From positions 137,793 through 201,792 of the forward strand of contig NZ_JBLZMW010000007.1 in NCBI RefSeq assembly GCF_048553275.1: 64,000 nucleotides of DNA, read 5' to 3'. The first letter of the stretch is position 1. Each line of letters starts with the position of its first letter. The notes under the pieces were generated by a model that ran no database searches, was not told where the DNA came from, and saw only the letters and a program-made list of their open reading frames with translations. Of the stretch, positions 1-8,725 are shown piece after piece. The stretch comes from Pacificoceanicola sp048553275. Its GTDB lineage: Bacteria; Pseudomonadota; Alphaproteobacteria; Rhodobacterales; Rhodobacteraceae. The position numbers and the translations under genes are program-made.

Positions 1-67
1 AGTCAGCATGGTGGCCGGAAAAGACCGCATCAAGGATCTGCTCGTTCTGGAATTCGTATTGAACTGA
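1..67 (+). CDS. FliL-like flagellar basal-body protein, C-terminal tail (partial)
   Basis: An open frame enters from the left edge (frame from base 2) and stops at the TGA of 65-67. The visible tail reads VAGKDRIKDLLVLEFVLN, which resembles the conserved hydrophobic end of FliL, the inner-membrane protein around the MotAB stator. The two following genes (a DUF6468-like protein and a MotE-like protein) are typical neighbours of fliL in alphaproteobacteria, and context carries much of this call. Only about 21 residues are visible, so the rest of the protein cannot be judged. Confidence 0.5.
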   Translation, partial: VSMVAGKDRIKDLLVLEFVLN

Positions 68-78
68 AGGGGAAGGGA

Positions 79-438
79 ATGGACTTTATCGCCGATATCT
101 TGCTTGTGGCAGGTGCGCTTGGAGCAGGCTTCTATTGTTTTATCCTAGCGCGAAGGCTGACGCGTTTTACAGACTTGGAAAACGGCGTAGGCGGCGCTGT
201 CGCCGTTCTTTCCGCGCAAGTCGATGATCTGACCAAGACGTTGAACGCGGCGCAGTCGACCGCAGGCGAATCGTCGAAATCGCTGCAGGAATTGACCGAG
301 CGGGCAGAAGACGTCGCAAAACGGTTGGAACTGATGGTTGCCTCCATGCATGACCTGCCACAGCAGCCAAACGAGGCACCGCCCGTCGCCCAGCCTGCGC
401 AATCCGACACGGTCTTCTTCCGTCATCCCAGAAACTGA
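79..438 (+). CDS. DUF6468-like membrane-anchored coiled-coil protein of the flagellar cluster
   Basis: A 119-residue protein with one N-terminal hydrophobic segment (about residues 5-26, starting MDFIADILLVAGALGAG) followed by a heptad-like region (about 45-90) and a proline-rich tail. A strong AAGGGGAAGGGA ribosome-binding stretch precedes the ATG. The layout matches the small DUF6468-type proteins encoded between fliL and motE in Rhodobacterales; that family name is from memory and not from a search. It lies 11 bases after the FliL-like gene and 9 bases before motE, so the three are probably one transcript. A role in stator or motor placement is inference from neighbours only. Confidence 0.55.
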   Translation: MDFIADILLVAGALGAGFYCFILARRLTRFTDLENGVGGAVAVLSAQVDDLTKTLNAAQSTAGESSKSLQELTERAEDVAKRLELMVASMHDLPQQPNEAPPVAQPAQSDTVFFRHPRN

Positions 439-447
439 GGATACCCC

Positions 448-1158
448 ATGGCCAAGGACAAAATACTCAAGCCCGCATCCAAAGTTGTGGCGAAGAAAAA
501 GAAATCCCGCAAACCAATGCGCGGTGCTCTAACAGCTGTCGGCGGCCTTCTGATTGCATCTGCAGTGCTGCGCACTGCCATTGGCGCAAGTGAGGCATTC
601 GCCCGGGAAGGTGCGGCGAATGAGCCGATGACGCAAACGGCAGCAACGTCACACGATGCAGGCGATCAAATGGCTGCACTTGCACCGTCCAAACCCGCTA
701 ACGCCGTCATGGACAGCCATACCGCCCCGATGATTCAACGTGTGGCGGACGAAGACGTCATGCCGTTGATCGAGGCGTTGAACAAACGCGAGGCACGCGT
801 AGAGCAGCGGGAAGAAGACATTGAAGTCAGAATGCAGGCGCTTTCATTGGCCGAACAAGAGATCGACCGAAAATTGGCGGAGCTTCAGGACGCCGAAACG
901 AAACTGCGGTCAACTCTTGCCCTTGCTCAAACCGCAGCAGAAGATGATCTGACTCGTCTGACCGAGGTTTATGCAAATATGAAACCAAAGCAGGCCGCTG
1001 CCTTGTTCGAGGAAATGGACCCGGAGTTTGCAGCTGGTTTCCTCGGACGAATGCGCGCGAATTCTGCCGCCGCCATCATGGCTGGGCTCACACCGGGAGC
1101 CGCCTACACGATTAGCGTTGTTCTGGCGGGTCGCAATGCAAATGTCCCCAAGGAATGA
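448..1158 (+). CDS. motE: MotE-like flagellar stator chaperone (MgtE_N/FliG-like C-terminal domain)
   Basis: A 236-residue protein. Residues 1-25 are lysine-rich, about 26-48 form a membrane anchor (ALTAVGGLLIASAVLRTAIG), about 105-160 form a charged coiled coil, and about 160-230 carry the motif MKPKQAAALFEEMDPEFAAGFL typical of the MgtE N-terminal/FliG-like fold found in MotE. In rhizobia MotE is a periplasmic chaperone needed for MotC stability. The cluster position supports a motility role. The stop codon is one base short of the convergent trxC stop. The exact partner here is unknown. Confidence 0.7.
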   Translation: MAKDKILKPASKVVAKKKKSRKPMRGALTAVGGLLIASAVLRTAIGASEAFAREGAANEPMTQTAATSHDAGDQMAALAPSKPANAVMDSHTAPMIQRVADEDVMPLIEALNKREARVEQREEDIEVRMQALSLAEQEIDRKLAELQDAETKLRSTLALAQTAAEDDLTRLTEVYANMKPKQAAALFEEMDPEFAAGFLGRMRANSAAAIMAGLTPGAAYTISVVLAGRNANVPKE

Positions 1159-1159
1159 T

Positions 1160-1600
1160 CTAGGCTTTGCCCATCACCCTACTGGCGAATTCCACGATCT
1201 CTGCAGCAGGGATGGCGCCAGAGTGACGTGCTTTTTCTTTGCCGGTCGCGAAGAGGATCATAGTCGGAATTCCCCGGATAGCATACCGTTGGCCAGCATC
1301 GGGATGATCCTGCGTGTTCACTTTGACCAACCGGATACGATTTTGCAGAATGTCTGCTGCTTTGAAGAATTCCGGCGCCATCGTTCTGCAAGGGGCGCAC
1401 CAAGGTGCCCAGAAATCCACGAGCAGAGGCAACCCATCGGTTTGCACGGCCTTCGCAAGAGTGGACGTATCCACGTCTTTCGGCTTGGACCCGATCAACC
1501 CAGCTCCGCACGTTCCGCATTTGGCCGACAGCCCCAGTTTCTGTGCGGGGATCCGATTGGTTTGGCCGCAATCGAGACAAACAAGTTTCAGGTCAGTCAT
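1160..1600 (-). CDS. trxC: Thioredoxin 2 with N-terminal zinc ribbon (TrxC)
   Basis: A 146-residue cytoplasmic disulfide reductase. The zinc ribbon has cysteines C8, C11, C28 and C31, the same arrangement as E. coli thioredoxin 2. The thioredoxin domain carries WCAPC at residues 67-71, and the cis-proline segment RGIPTMILF follows near residue 115. Length is close to the E. coli protein (139 aa). It is transcribed towards the flagellar genes, stop to stop with motE. In E. coli trxC is under OxyR control; I see no clear OxyR site here. Confidence 0.92.
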   Translation of the reverse strand: MTDLKLVCLDCGQTNRIPAQKLGLSAKCGTCGAGLIGSKPKDVDTSTLAKAVQTDGLPLLVDFWAPWCAPCRTMAPEFFKAADILQNRIRLVKVNTQDHPDAGQRYAIRGIPTMILFATGKEKARHSGAIPAAEIVEFASRVMGKA

Positions 1601-1742
1601 CCTGATCTCCGATCACATTACAAAAACAATATATGTGACCCGCACGCCATCGTGACAAGGCTTTCCCGGCGCCGGGATTGATTTTCTGCCACACCTGCGC
1701 GATTTCTTATACAAACCCGACAGATTGGAACGAGTTGCTGCC

Positions 1743-2291
1743 ATGATCACACGCCGTACCTTTGTTGCCGCCGCAGCCGCGACAGCCGCAATGCCCGCCT
1801 ATGCATTCGAGGTCGATCCGATTTATCGCCCGCAAAAAGTCAGCATGAAGGCTGATCTTGAACCGGGTCAAATTCTGATCCTGCCGAGGGCCCACTTCCT
1901 GTATTTCGTCGACGCTCCTGGACAGGCCATGCGCTATGGAGTCGGGGTCGGGAAAGCCGGACTCGAGTTCACCGGCAGTGCAAAGATCGGTGCAAAAAAG
2001 GAATGGCCGACTTGGCGCCCGACTCAGGAAATGATCGAACGCGATCCTGGGGCATACGGTAAATTCAAGGACAATGATTATGTCCAACCGGGCGGCCCGT
2101 CGAATCCACTTGGGGCACGGGCACTGTATTTGTTCCAAAACGGTCGCGACACGTTTTTCCGGATCCACGGCACCACGTCTCCCAGATCCATCGGTCGATC
2201 AGTGTCCAACGGCTGTATCCGGATGATCAACGAGCACGTGATGGACCTGTATCAACGTGTTCCGCTTGGCACGCCCGTGACCGTTCTGTGA
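1743..2291 (+). CDS. L,D-transpeptidase (YkuD family), Tat-like signal
   Basis: A 182-residue exported enzyme that would form or cleave 3-3 peptidoglycan cross-links or attach proteins to peptidoglycan. The N-terminus MITRRTFVAAAAATAAMPAYA looks like a twin-arginine signal, with the likely cleavage after AYA at about residue 21. The catalytic block is present: H142 in IHGTT, then S155-N-G-C158-I-R160. The start at 1743 is chosen because it begins the signal peptide; an in-frame start at 1725 only adds MERVAA. The stop overlaps the GTG start of the next gene, so the two are translationally coupled. Confidence 0.88.
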   Translation: MITRRTFVAAAAATAAMPAYAFEVDPIYRPQKVSMKADLEPGQILILPRAHFLYFVDAPGQAMRYGVGVGKAGLEFTGSAKIGAKKEWPTWRPTQEMIERDPGAYGKFKDNDYVQPGGPSNPLGARALYLFQNGRDTFFRIHGTTSPRSIGRSVSNGCIRMINEHVMDLYQRVPLGTPVTVL

Positions 2292-3457
2292 CAACACAGC
2301 CCGGTTCGGGTGCACACCGATTTGATTTGATTGTCATCGGCGCTGGTCCTGCTGGAGCGGCGGCTGCGCGTACTGCGGCGGATGCAGGCCTGCGCGTTGC
2401 GCTCGTAGACAAACAACGCTTCCCGCGGGACAAGCTCTGTGGCGGCGGGATCACCGGCAGGGCGATCGGGCATTACAGGCACGTTTTCGGTGCGGACTTG
2501 CCAGACGTTCCGCTCGTACAATGCCAAGATGTTTCGTTTTTTGCGTTCGGGGAGGACCTCGGCCTGGTTCGGGATGTTCCCCCCCTTTACCTCGGTATGC
2601 GGCGCGAGCTGGATAGACACCTTGTCGCCCGTGCCGTGGAAAGCGGTGCGGAAGACTTCACGGGGCACAGCGGACATCTCGACGTGGACGGCCCGCAACC
2701 CGCGCTGCAGCTGAATGATCGGCGATTGACCGCCCAAATCGTGGTCGCTGCGGACGGTGTCAACAGCGCGACGGCCCGGAAACTGTTCGGGCAGCCTTTT
2801 GATCGGTCGCGCATCGGCTTTGCGCTGGAAGTGGAAAGCCCGGAAGCGCGCGAAGCTCCGTTGCGGATTGATTTTGGCGCTGCCGAATGGGGCTACGGCT
2901 GGCGGTTTCCGAAGACCACGGGGACAACAATTGGTGTTGGCGGCGTCCTTTCCCGGAATTCCGATATGAAAGCGGCGCTCGCACATTATTTGCAGAACCT
3001 CGGTGTCGAAGCCGGTTTGACAGTAAAGGGTCAATTCTTGCCGTTCGGCGCTTTCCGAAAGAGGCCCGGCGCAGGGCGCATTCTGCTTGCCGGGGACGCC
3101 GCAGGGCTTGTCGATCCGATCACCGGAGAAGGCATCGGGCACGCGCTTCACAGCGGTCACCTGGCCGCACAGGCCGCCAAAAAAGCCCTGTCCGAAGGCA
3201 TCCCGGACCAGGCTCTCGGTTATTATTGTCAGAGCCTTGCGCCGATTCATAAGGCGCTTCGTCAAGCTGGCCTGCTGCGCCAAATCATGTTCCAGAACCG
3301 CCTGAGGCCGGCCTTCATCCGTAGCTTTCGCGGCTCAAGAAGCCTCCGCTCAGAGTATTTCAGGATGATGGCCGGAGATGGAGAATACACGGACCTGATG
3401 CGCCATCTGGTCACACGGCTTCCTGGGTTCGCGCTGCGCGCAATACGAAGAAATTGA
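2288..3457 (+). CDS. Geranylgeranyl reductase family FAD-dependent oxidoreductase
   Basis: A 389-residue flavoprotein with an N-terminal FAD-binding motif DLIVIGAGPAGAAAA (about residues 13-27), the family block CGGGITGRAI near residue 52, and the second FAD motif GDAAGLVDPITGEGIGHAL near residue 270. Family members reduce isoprenoid double bonds or act as monooxygenases. No carotenoid or bacteriochlorophyll genes are nearby, so it should not be called BchP on this evidence. It starts at GTG within GTGA, overlapping the L,D-transpeptidase stop. The substrate is unknown. Confidence 0.8.
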   Translation: MTTQPGSGAHRFDLIVIGAGPAGAAAARTAADAGLRVALVDKQRFPRDKLCGGGITGRAIGHYRHVFGADLPDVPLVQCQDVSFFAFGEDLGLVRDVPPLYLGMRRELDRHLVARAVESGAEDFTGHSGHLDVDGPQPALQLNDRRLTAQIVVAADGVNSATARKLFGQPFDRSRIGFALEVESPEAREAPLRIDFGAAEWGYGWRFPKTTGTTIGVGGVLSRNSDMKAALAHYLQNLGVEAGLTVKGQFLPFGAFRKRPGAGRILLAGDAAGLVDPITGEGIGHALHSGHLAAQAAKKALSEGIPDQALGYYCQSLAPIHKALRQAGLLRQIMFQNRLRPAFIRSFRGSRSLRSEYFRMMAGDGEYTDLMRHLVTRLPGFALRAIRRN

Positions 3458-3565
3458 GAGTATTCGCCACCTCGACGCCAAAACGATGCCACTTTCCCGC
3501 CCCGATTCGCCGGTCTTAATTCTTTTTAAGGAATTCACGGTCATAGTGGATCAAGGAGGTACGCA

Positions 3566-3766
3566 ATGGCAGTCTTCGGTTTCCTCATCGGCAGTATATT
3601 CGGCCTCGTTGCCGGCGTCACCAGCTGGGTCGCTTTTGACGTCAGCCTGCTGGGTGCGATGGGTATCTATCTTGGCCTTGGGGTAACTCTTGGGTTCACT
3701 TTTGCCATTCAGGGGTGCGTTCGTACGACGCTTGGCGCACGACTGGGTCACCGCGCCTTCAGCTAG
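3566..3766 (+). CDS. Small two-helix membrane protein, unknown function
   Basis: A 66-residue protein with two hydrophobic helices (about residues 2-25 and 30-52) separated by a short polar turn. It is preceded by a near-ideal ribosome-binding site, AAGGAGG at about 3553-3559, which argues that it is real despite its size. Its stop overlaps the convergent esterase gene by eight bases. I recognise no family. It stands alone between the flavoprotein gene and tesA. Confidence 0.6.
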   Translation: MAVFGFLIGSIFGLVAGVTSWVAFDVSLLGAMGIYLGLGVTLGFTFAIQGCVRTTLGARLGHRAFS

Positions 3767-4439
3767 GCGCTCCTTTGACCCGCTCAATCAGGTCTTCCAC
3801 CTTCGGACCCACTGCATCAACAATCCGACTGACACCCTCGCCATTGGGATGAATGCCATCGGATTGCATGTAAGGCGTTACATCCTGGGGCAAGGCACCG
3901 TTCTCCATCAGCCCCGCGAAAAAACTATCAAGATAGACCGTGCCGTAGGCGTCCGATAATTCGGGATAGATCGCATCAAAAGCTGCCTTGTATTCCGCAC
4001 CGTAGTTTCCCGGCGCCTGCATTCCAATCAACAAAACTTCGATCTCGCGGGCCTCAGCGGTTTTAAGGATGCCCTCGATATTCGCACGCGCGACGTCCGG
4101 AGCGATACCGCGCAGCAGGTCATTGCCGCCCAACGTCACGATCATCGCATCAATCTCGGGCGTCAGCGACCATTCGACCCTCGCAAAACCACCCGCTGTA
4201 GTATCCCCGGACACACCGCCATTGACCACGCGCACATCATAACCACGGTTCTCCAGCCAGCTGCGAAGCTGCGGGACGAACCCCTCCTGTTCGATCAACC
4301 CATAACCCTGCGTCAGGCTGTCGCCCAACGCCAGAATATCGACATCCGCTGCAGAGGCCGATCCGGCTGCCAGGACAAGCGCGGCAGCCAGCCCCTTGTT
4401 GACGCGCCGCAGTGACCCATATGTAAAACGTTCAAACAA
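3759..4439 (-). CDS. tesA: TesA-like periplasmic arylesterase / lysophospholipase (SGNH hydrolase)
   Basis: A 226-residue secreted esterase. A signal peptide ends around residue 31 (LAAALVLAAGSASA). SGNH blocks are all visible: GDSLTQGYG with nucleophile S41, the conserved glycine in NGGVSGDTT (about 73-81), GGND with N106, and DGIHPNG with D194 and H197. It is divergent from the YbbA/YbbP-type ABC genes, the same arrangement as tesA-ybbA-ybbP in E. coli. It should hydrolyse acyl esters, thioesters or lysophospholipids in the periplasm; the physiological substrate is not established for the family. Confidence 0.88.
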   Translation of the reverse strand: MFERFTYGSLRRVNKGLAAALVLAAGSASAADVDILALGDSLTQGYGLIEQEGFVPQLRSWLENRGYDVRVVNGGVSGDTTAGGFARVEWSLTPEIDAMIVTLGGNDLLRGIAPDVARANIEGILKTAEAREIEVLLIGMQAPGNYGAEYKAAFDAIYPELSDAYGTVYLDSFFAGLMENGALPQDVTPYMQSDGIHPNGEGVSRIVDAVGPKVEDLIERVKGAPS

Positions 4440-4456
4440 AAGGACGTCTCCTCGAC

Positions 4457-5158
4457 ATGCCTGATCCTATTCTCTCTCTAAAAGATGTGACCCTCAGCCT
4501 GAAGGGCAATGCCGGAATGGTCGAAATTCTGCACGGTATCTCGCTCGACATCCAGAAAGGAGAGACAATCGGTATGATCGGGCCGTCCGGATCCGGCAAA
4601 TCCTCGCTGCTGATGGTTATGGGCGGCCTTGAACGCGCCACCGCCGGCAGCGTTCTGGCCATGGGGCAGGATCTGACTGCGATGAACGAAGACGCCCTGG
4701 CGCGATTTCGGCGCGATAACATGGGCGTGGTGTTCCAGTCCTTTCACCTGATTCCCACGATGACAGCGCTCGAAAATGTTGCGACGCCGCTCGAATTGGC
4801 TGGACACAAGGACGCGTTTGACCGGGCCAAGTCCGAGTTGAACACCGTCGGCCTCGCCCATCGTGCAGACCATTATCCGGCGCAAATGTCCGGCGGTGAG
4901 CAGCAACGCGTGGCACTGGCCCGTGCGCTTGCGCCGCGTCCCGGCATCCTGCTCGCGGACGAGCCAACCGGCAACCTGGACGGGGCCAACGGCGGCGCTA
5001 TCATGGATCTGCTGCTTGGCCTGTCGGAGAAGCATGGCGCGACGCTGGTCATGGTGACACATGCACCCGACCTCGCAGCGCAATGCGATCGCGTTGTGCG
5101 CCTGCGCGACGGCAGCCTCGACACCTCCGAAGCCCAAGCGCACAGGGCGCGCGCATGA
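4457..5158 (+). CDS. ybbA: ABC transporter ATP-binding protein, LolD/YbbA type
   Basis: A 233-residue ATPase with Walker A GPSGSGKS (residues 42-49), Q-loop VVFQSFHLIP (about 91-100), signature MSGGEQQRVALARAL (144-158) and Walker B ILLADEPTGNLD (164-175). The MacB/LolD-type FHLIPT Q-loop and its partner, a large FtsX-type permease overlapping by ATGA, identify the YbbAP subfamily. These systems act as mechanotransmitters or extractors of lipophilic molecules rather than classical importers. It is divergent from tesA with only 17 bases between start codons, so both promoters must lie within or near this gap and the adjoining coding ends. Confidence 0.88.
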   Translation: MPDPILSLKDVTLSLKGNAGMVEILHGISLDIQKGETIGMIGPSGSGKSSLLMVMGGLERATAGSVLAMGQDLTAMNEDALARFRRDNMGVVFQSFHLIPTMTALENVATPLELAGHKDAFDRAKSELNTVGLAHRADHYPAQMSGGEQQRVALARALAPRPGILLADEPTGNLDGANGGAIMDLLLGLSEKHGATLVMVTHAPDLAAQCDRVVRLRDGSLDTSEAQAHRARA

Positions 5159-7671
5159 GCCTGTCCACAGCCGCACGATTTGCCCGGCGCGAACTGCGCG
5201 GTGGCTTGCAGGGATTCCGCATTTTTCTCGCCTGCCTTGCGCTCGGCGTGGCCGCGATTGCCGGGGTCGGCTCTGTCCGGTCCGCTATTCAGGCAGGTCT
5301 GGAAGAGCAGGGCGCCATTCTGCTTGGCGGCGATGCGCAGGTTGAATTCACCTACCGGTTTGCCGACGAGGACGAGCGGACCTGGATGCGGACCATCGCC
5401 ACGGACATCTCCGAAGTCACCGATTTCCGCTCCATGGCGACGGTCACCAGGAATGGAGAAACCGAGCGCGGGCTGACACAGGTGAAATCCGTGGACAGCG
5501 CCTATCCGCTGCTCGGCGAGATCGTCCTGTATCCGCCCATGCCGATTTCCGAAGCGTTGGCCGATCACGGAGCGGTCATGGCACCGGTGTTGGCCGACCG
5601 GCTCAGTCTTGCCCCCGGGGACACCTTCCGGCTGGGAGAACAAGAGTTCTCCCTGCGCGCCCGGATCGTCGTCGAACCCGACGACGCGGGGGATGGCTTT
5701 GGCCTTGGTCCCCGGACCATCGTGCGCACGCAGGACCTCGAGGGGTCTGGCCTTTTATCGCCGGGCTCGCTCTATGACACGGAATATCGCCTGCTTCTGC
5801 CACCGGGTACCGACCTTGACGAAGCCGCAAAGGAGGCCCGCGACCGGTTCGAAAGCAAGGGATTGAAGTGGCGCGACGCGCGCAACGGCGCCCCCGGCAT
5901 TGCGCGTTTCGTAGAACGCCTTGGCGATTTTCTCGTCCTCGTCGGCCTGTCTGGATTGGCGGTTGGCGGCATCGGCGTCTCTGCCGCCGTCCGCGCCTAC
6001 CTCGCGCGCAAGACCAGCGTAATTGCCACATTGCGCACTCTTGGCGCCAGCCGTCAGGTGATCTTCCTGACCTATTTCCTTCAGATCGGAGCCCTTGCGC
6101 TTGTCGGTATCGCCATTGGCCTGACCCTCGGCGCGCTGGTGCCGATCTTGCTTGGGCCGTTGATCAATGCCGCCCTGCCGGTCCCCGCCGTGTTTACGCT
6201 GCACCCTGGCCCCTTGGGCGAGGCGGCGCTTTACGGCGTCCTGACCGCCTTGGTCTTTACACTCTGGCCACTATCCCGCGCCGAAGAAGTCCGCGCGGCC
6301 ACACTCTTCCGGGACGCGCTCGAAGGGGCGAGCGCACTGCCTGCGCCGCGCTATCTGATCGCCGTGGCGGCTCTGCTCGCCCTGCTTGTCGGCACAGCCA
6401 TGGCGTTTTCCGGCAGGCCGGTTCTGACACTCTGGGCGGCGGGAGGCATTCTGGCCGCGCTTCTTACACTCGCCTTCGCCGCCCAGGGCATGCGCTGGCT
6501 GGCCCGCGTTGCGACACCAGCCGCACGCGGTCGGCCAATCCTGCGCTGGGCGCTCTCGGCTATCGGCGGACCGGGCGAAAGTGCCGGAGCAGTTGTGCTC
6601 TCGCTCGGCCTTGGACTCACCGTTCTGGCGGCTATTGGACAAATCGACGGCAACCTGCGCAGCGCCATCGCCCGCGACTTGCCGGACGTCGCGCCGTCCT
6701 ATTTCTTCGTTGACATTCAAAAGGACCAGATGCCGGGTTTCCTTGAACGGCTGGACAACGATCCCGCAGTCTCCCGGGTCGACAGTGCCCCGATGCTGCG
6801 CGGTATCGTCACGAAGATTAATGGCCAGAACGCGCAAGAGGTGGCCGGCGGCCATTGGGTCGTCCGCGGCGATCGCGGCATCACCTATGCCTCCCAGCCA
6901 GACAGCCGCACCACCGTCACCGCCGGAGAATGGTGGCCCGAGGACTATAGCGGCCCCCCGCAAGTCAGCTTTGCCGCCGAGGAGGCCGAGGAAATCGGCC
7001 TCAAGCTCGGGGATACGATAACCGTCAACATCCTTGGCCGCGACATCACCGCAACGATCACATCCTTTCGTGACGTGGATTTTTCCACCGCCGGGATCGG
7101 CTTTGTCATGACATTCAGCCCTTCCGCACTGCAGGGCGCGCCGCACACGTTCATCTCCACGGTCTATGCGGAAGAGCAAGCCGAGGCCGCGATTCTGCGG
7201 GATCTTGCTGGCGACTATCCCAACATCACCGCAATCCGCGTGCGCGACGCCATTGACCGGGTCAGCGAGCTTCTAGAGGGAATCGGCGCGGCCATTCGCT
7301 GGGGCGCCGCGGCAACCCTGCTGACCGGCTTTCTTGTGCTGATCGGTGCGGCCGCGGCAGGCGAAAATGCGCGGACCTACGAATCCGCTGTGCTCAAGAC
7401 CCTCGGAGCCAGCCGCGCCCGTATCCTGCGCAGCTTTGCTTTGCGCTCTGCGCTTTTGGGCGGAGGGGCGGGCATTGTGGCTCTTGGCGCGGGCATCGCA
7501 GGGGGTTGGGGCGTGAGCCATTTCGTCATGGAGACCGACTTCACCGTGATCTGGTCAAACGCCTTCGGAGTGATCCTTGGCGGGATTCTGGCAACGCTGC
7601 TTGCCGGTCTGGCCTTTGCGCTCAGGCCTTTGGCGGCCCGACCCGCGCGTGTGCTCAGAGCCCGGGAATAA
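5155..7671 (+). CDS. ybbP: ABC transporter permease, FtsX/YbbP type
   Basis: An 838-residue inner-membrane protein with an N-terminal helix, a periplasmic domain, two FtsX-like blocks of helices (about residues 250-375 and 725-835) and additional helices between them (about 400-470), typical of the YbbP family (E. coli YbbP is 804 aa). Conserved ABC-coupling segments KTSVIATLRTLGASRQVI and ESAVLKTLGASRARIL precede the helix pairs. The start ATG at 5155 lies in ATGA, overlapping the ATPase stop, and is preferred over an in-frame codon at 5083 inside the ATPase gene. It should form a complex with the preceding ATPase. Confidence 0.88.
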   Translation: MSLSTAARFARRELRGGLQGFRIFLACLALGVAAIAGVGSVRSAIQAGLEEQGAILLGGDAQVEFTYRFADEDERTWMRTIATDISEVTDFRSMATVTRNGETERGLTQVKSVDSAYPLLGEIVLYPPMPISEALADHGAVMAPVLADRLSLAPGDTFRLGEQEFSLRARIVVEPDDAGDGFGLGPRTIVRTQDLEGSGLLSPGSLYDTEYRLLLPPGTDLDEAAKEARDRFESKGLKWRDARNGAPGIARFVERLGDFLVLVGLSGLAVGGIGVSAAVRAYLARKTSVIATLRTLGASRQVIFLTYFLQIGALALVGIAIGLTLGALVPILLGPLINAALPVPAVFTLHPGPLGEAALYGVLTALVFTLWPLSRAEEVRAATLFRDALEGASALPAPRYLIAVAALLALLVGTAMAFSGRPVLTLWAAGGILAALLTLAFAAQGMRWLARVATPAARGRPILRWALSAIGGPGESAGAVVLSLGLGLTVLAAIGQIDGNLRSAIARDLPDVAPSYFFVDIQKDQMPGFLERLDNDPAVSRVDSAPMLRGIVTKINGQNAQEVAGGHWVVRGDRGITYASQPDSRTTVTAGEWWPEDYSGPPQVSFAAEEAEEIGLKLGDTITVNILGRDITATITSFRDVDFSTAGIGFVMTFSPSALQGAPHTFISTVYAEEQAEAAILRDLAGDYPNITAIRVRDAIDRVSELLEGIGAAIRWGAAATLLTGFLVLIGAAAAGENARTYESAVLKTLGASRARILRSFALRSALLGGGAGIVALGAGIAGGWGVSHFVMETDFTVIWSNAFGVILGGILATLLAGLAFALRPLAARPARVLRARE

Positions 7672-7756
7672 GGTATCTGATCCCGGTGTCACCTTGATTA
7701 CTGCGGCCATCACTGGCACTTCATCGTGCGACCGCAGCAATCACCGGACGAGCCTG

Positions 7757-8695
7757 ATGACCGATTCCCTGCCCATGCCGATCACCGCCCCCCTGACAAA
7801 CGCGCAGCGCACCCAGCTGATCAATCTGGTTCGCCGCGCGGCCAAGGCCGAAATCCTCCCGCGGTTCCGGCAACTCGGAAGCCATCAGATCGACATGAAG
7901 ACCGGGCCACAGGATCTCGTCACCGAGGCGGACAAGGCCGCCGAGGCGATGATCACGCGCGGCATTCAGATCATGTTTCCCCACGCACTCATCGTTGGAG
8001 AGGAACATGCCTCGGTAAACCCGGAAATAATTGATCAGATTGCCGAAGCTGAACTCTGTTTCACCATCGATCCGGTGGATGGAACATGGAATTACGCCCA
8101 CGGACTCGCGGTCTTTGGCGTGATGGTGTCAATCCTGCGCTTTGGTCAGCCGGTCTTTGGCCTGCTTTATGACCCGATCCTCAACGATTTCATCATCGCC
8201 GACACCGAAACCGACGCCGAACTTGTCCTGCCGCGCCGCATCCGCCGCACGCTAAGCACCTCCGCCGGCGGACCGGTCGAAGAGTTGATGGGCTTTTTTC
8301 CGCTCGACCTGATCCCGGCAGACAAGCAACAGCAGTTTGCCGCCACCATGCCGCGCTTCGCCCGTACCGGAATGCTGCGCTGCGCCTGCCATGAAATGCG
8401 TATGGTTGCGCAGGGTCAAATGGACTTTGTACTTTTCGCGAAACTGACCCCTTGGGATCAACCCGCCGGTGTCGTGGCCATTCGCCGGGCAGGCGGCCAC
8501 GTGGCCATGTTGGATGGCTCGGACTATCGCGGCGACGTCAAGAGCGGCTATCTTCTGGCGGCCTGCAATGCCGAAACCTGGGGCCGCGTGCGCGATGTCT
8601 TTGACTTCCTGATCGACCCGCCCGCCCCCGAAACCACGCAACCTCCCGAAAAGAACGCCTTCCCCGGCGAGATCGCCGTCGACAGCGACGCCTGA
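7757..8695 (+). CDS. Inositol monophosphatase family phosphatase (possibly histidinol-phosphatase HisN)
   Basis: A 312-residue Mg-dependent phosphatase. Conserved motifs are DLVTEADKAAE, VGEEH with the metal-binding glutamate, IDPVDGTWNYAHG (metal-binding aspartates) and WDQPAGVVAIRRAGG near the C-terminus. Substrates in the family include inositol phosphates, histidinol phosphate and 3'-phosphoadenosine phosphate, so HisN activity is only a possibility. The start at 7757 is chosen because conserved sequence begins just after it; an in-frame upstream start would run into the permease gene. It precedes rpiB by 30 bases. Confidence 0.78.
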   Translation: MTDSLPMPITAPLTNAQRTQLINLVRRAAKAEILPRFRQLGSHQIDMKTGPQDLVTEADKAAEAMITRGIQIMFPHALIVGEEHASVNPEIIDQIAEAELCFTIDPVDGTWNYAHGLAVFGVMVSILRFGQPVFGLLYDPILNDFIIADTETDAELVLPRRIRRTLSTSAGGPVEELMGFFPLDLIPADKQQQFAATMPRFARTGMLRCACHEMRMVAQGQMDFVLFAKLTPWDQPAGVVAIRRAGGHVAMLDGSDYRGDVKSGYLLAACNAETWGRVRDVFDFLIDPPAPETTQPPEKNAFPGEIAVDSDA

Positions 8696-8725
8696 CCCGC
8701 GACTAAAGTGAACGGAACCGAAAAA

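Noticed and set aside
2288..3457. Bacteriochlorophyll/carotenoid reductase BchP/CrtI-type gene of a photosynthesis cluster
   Set aside because: No other photosynthesis genes are near, and the family is functionally broad.
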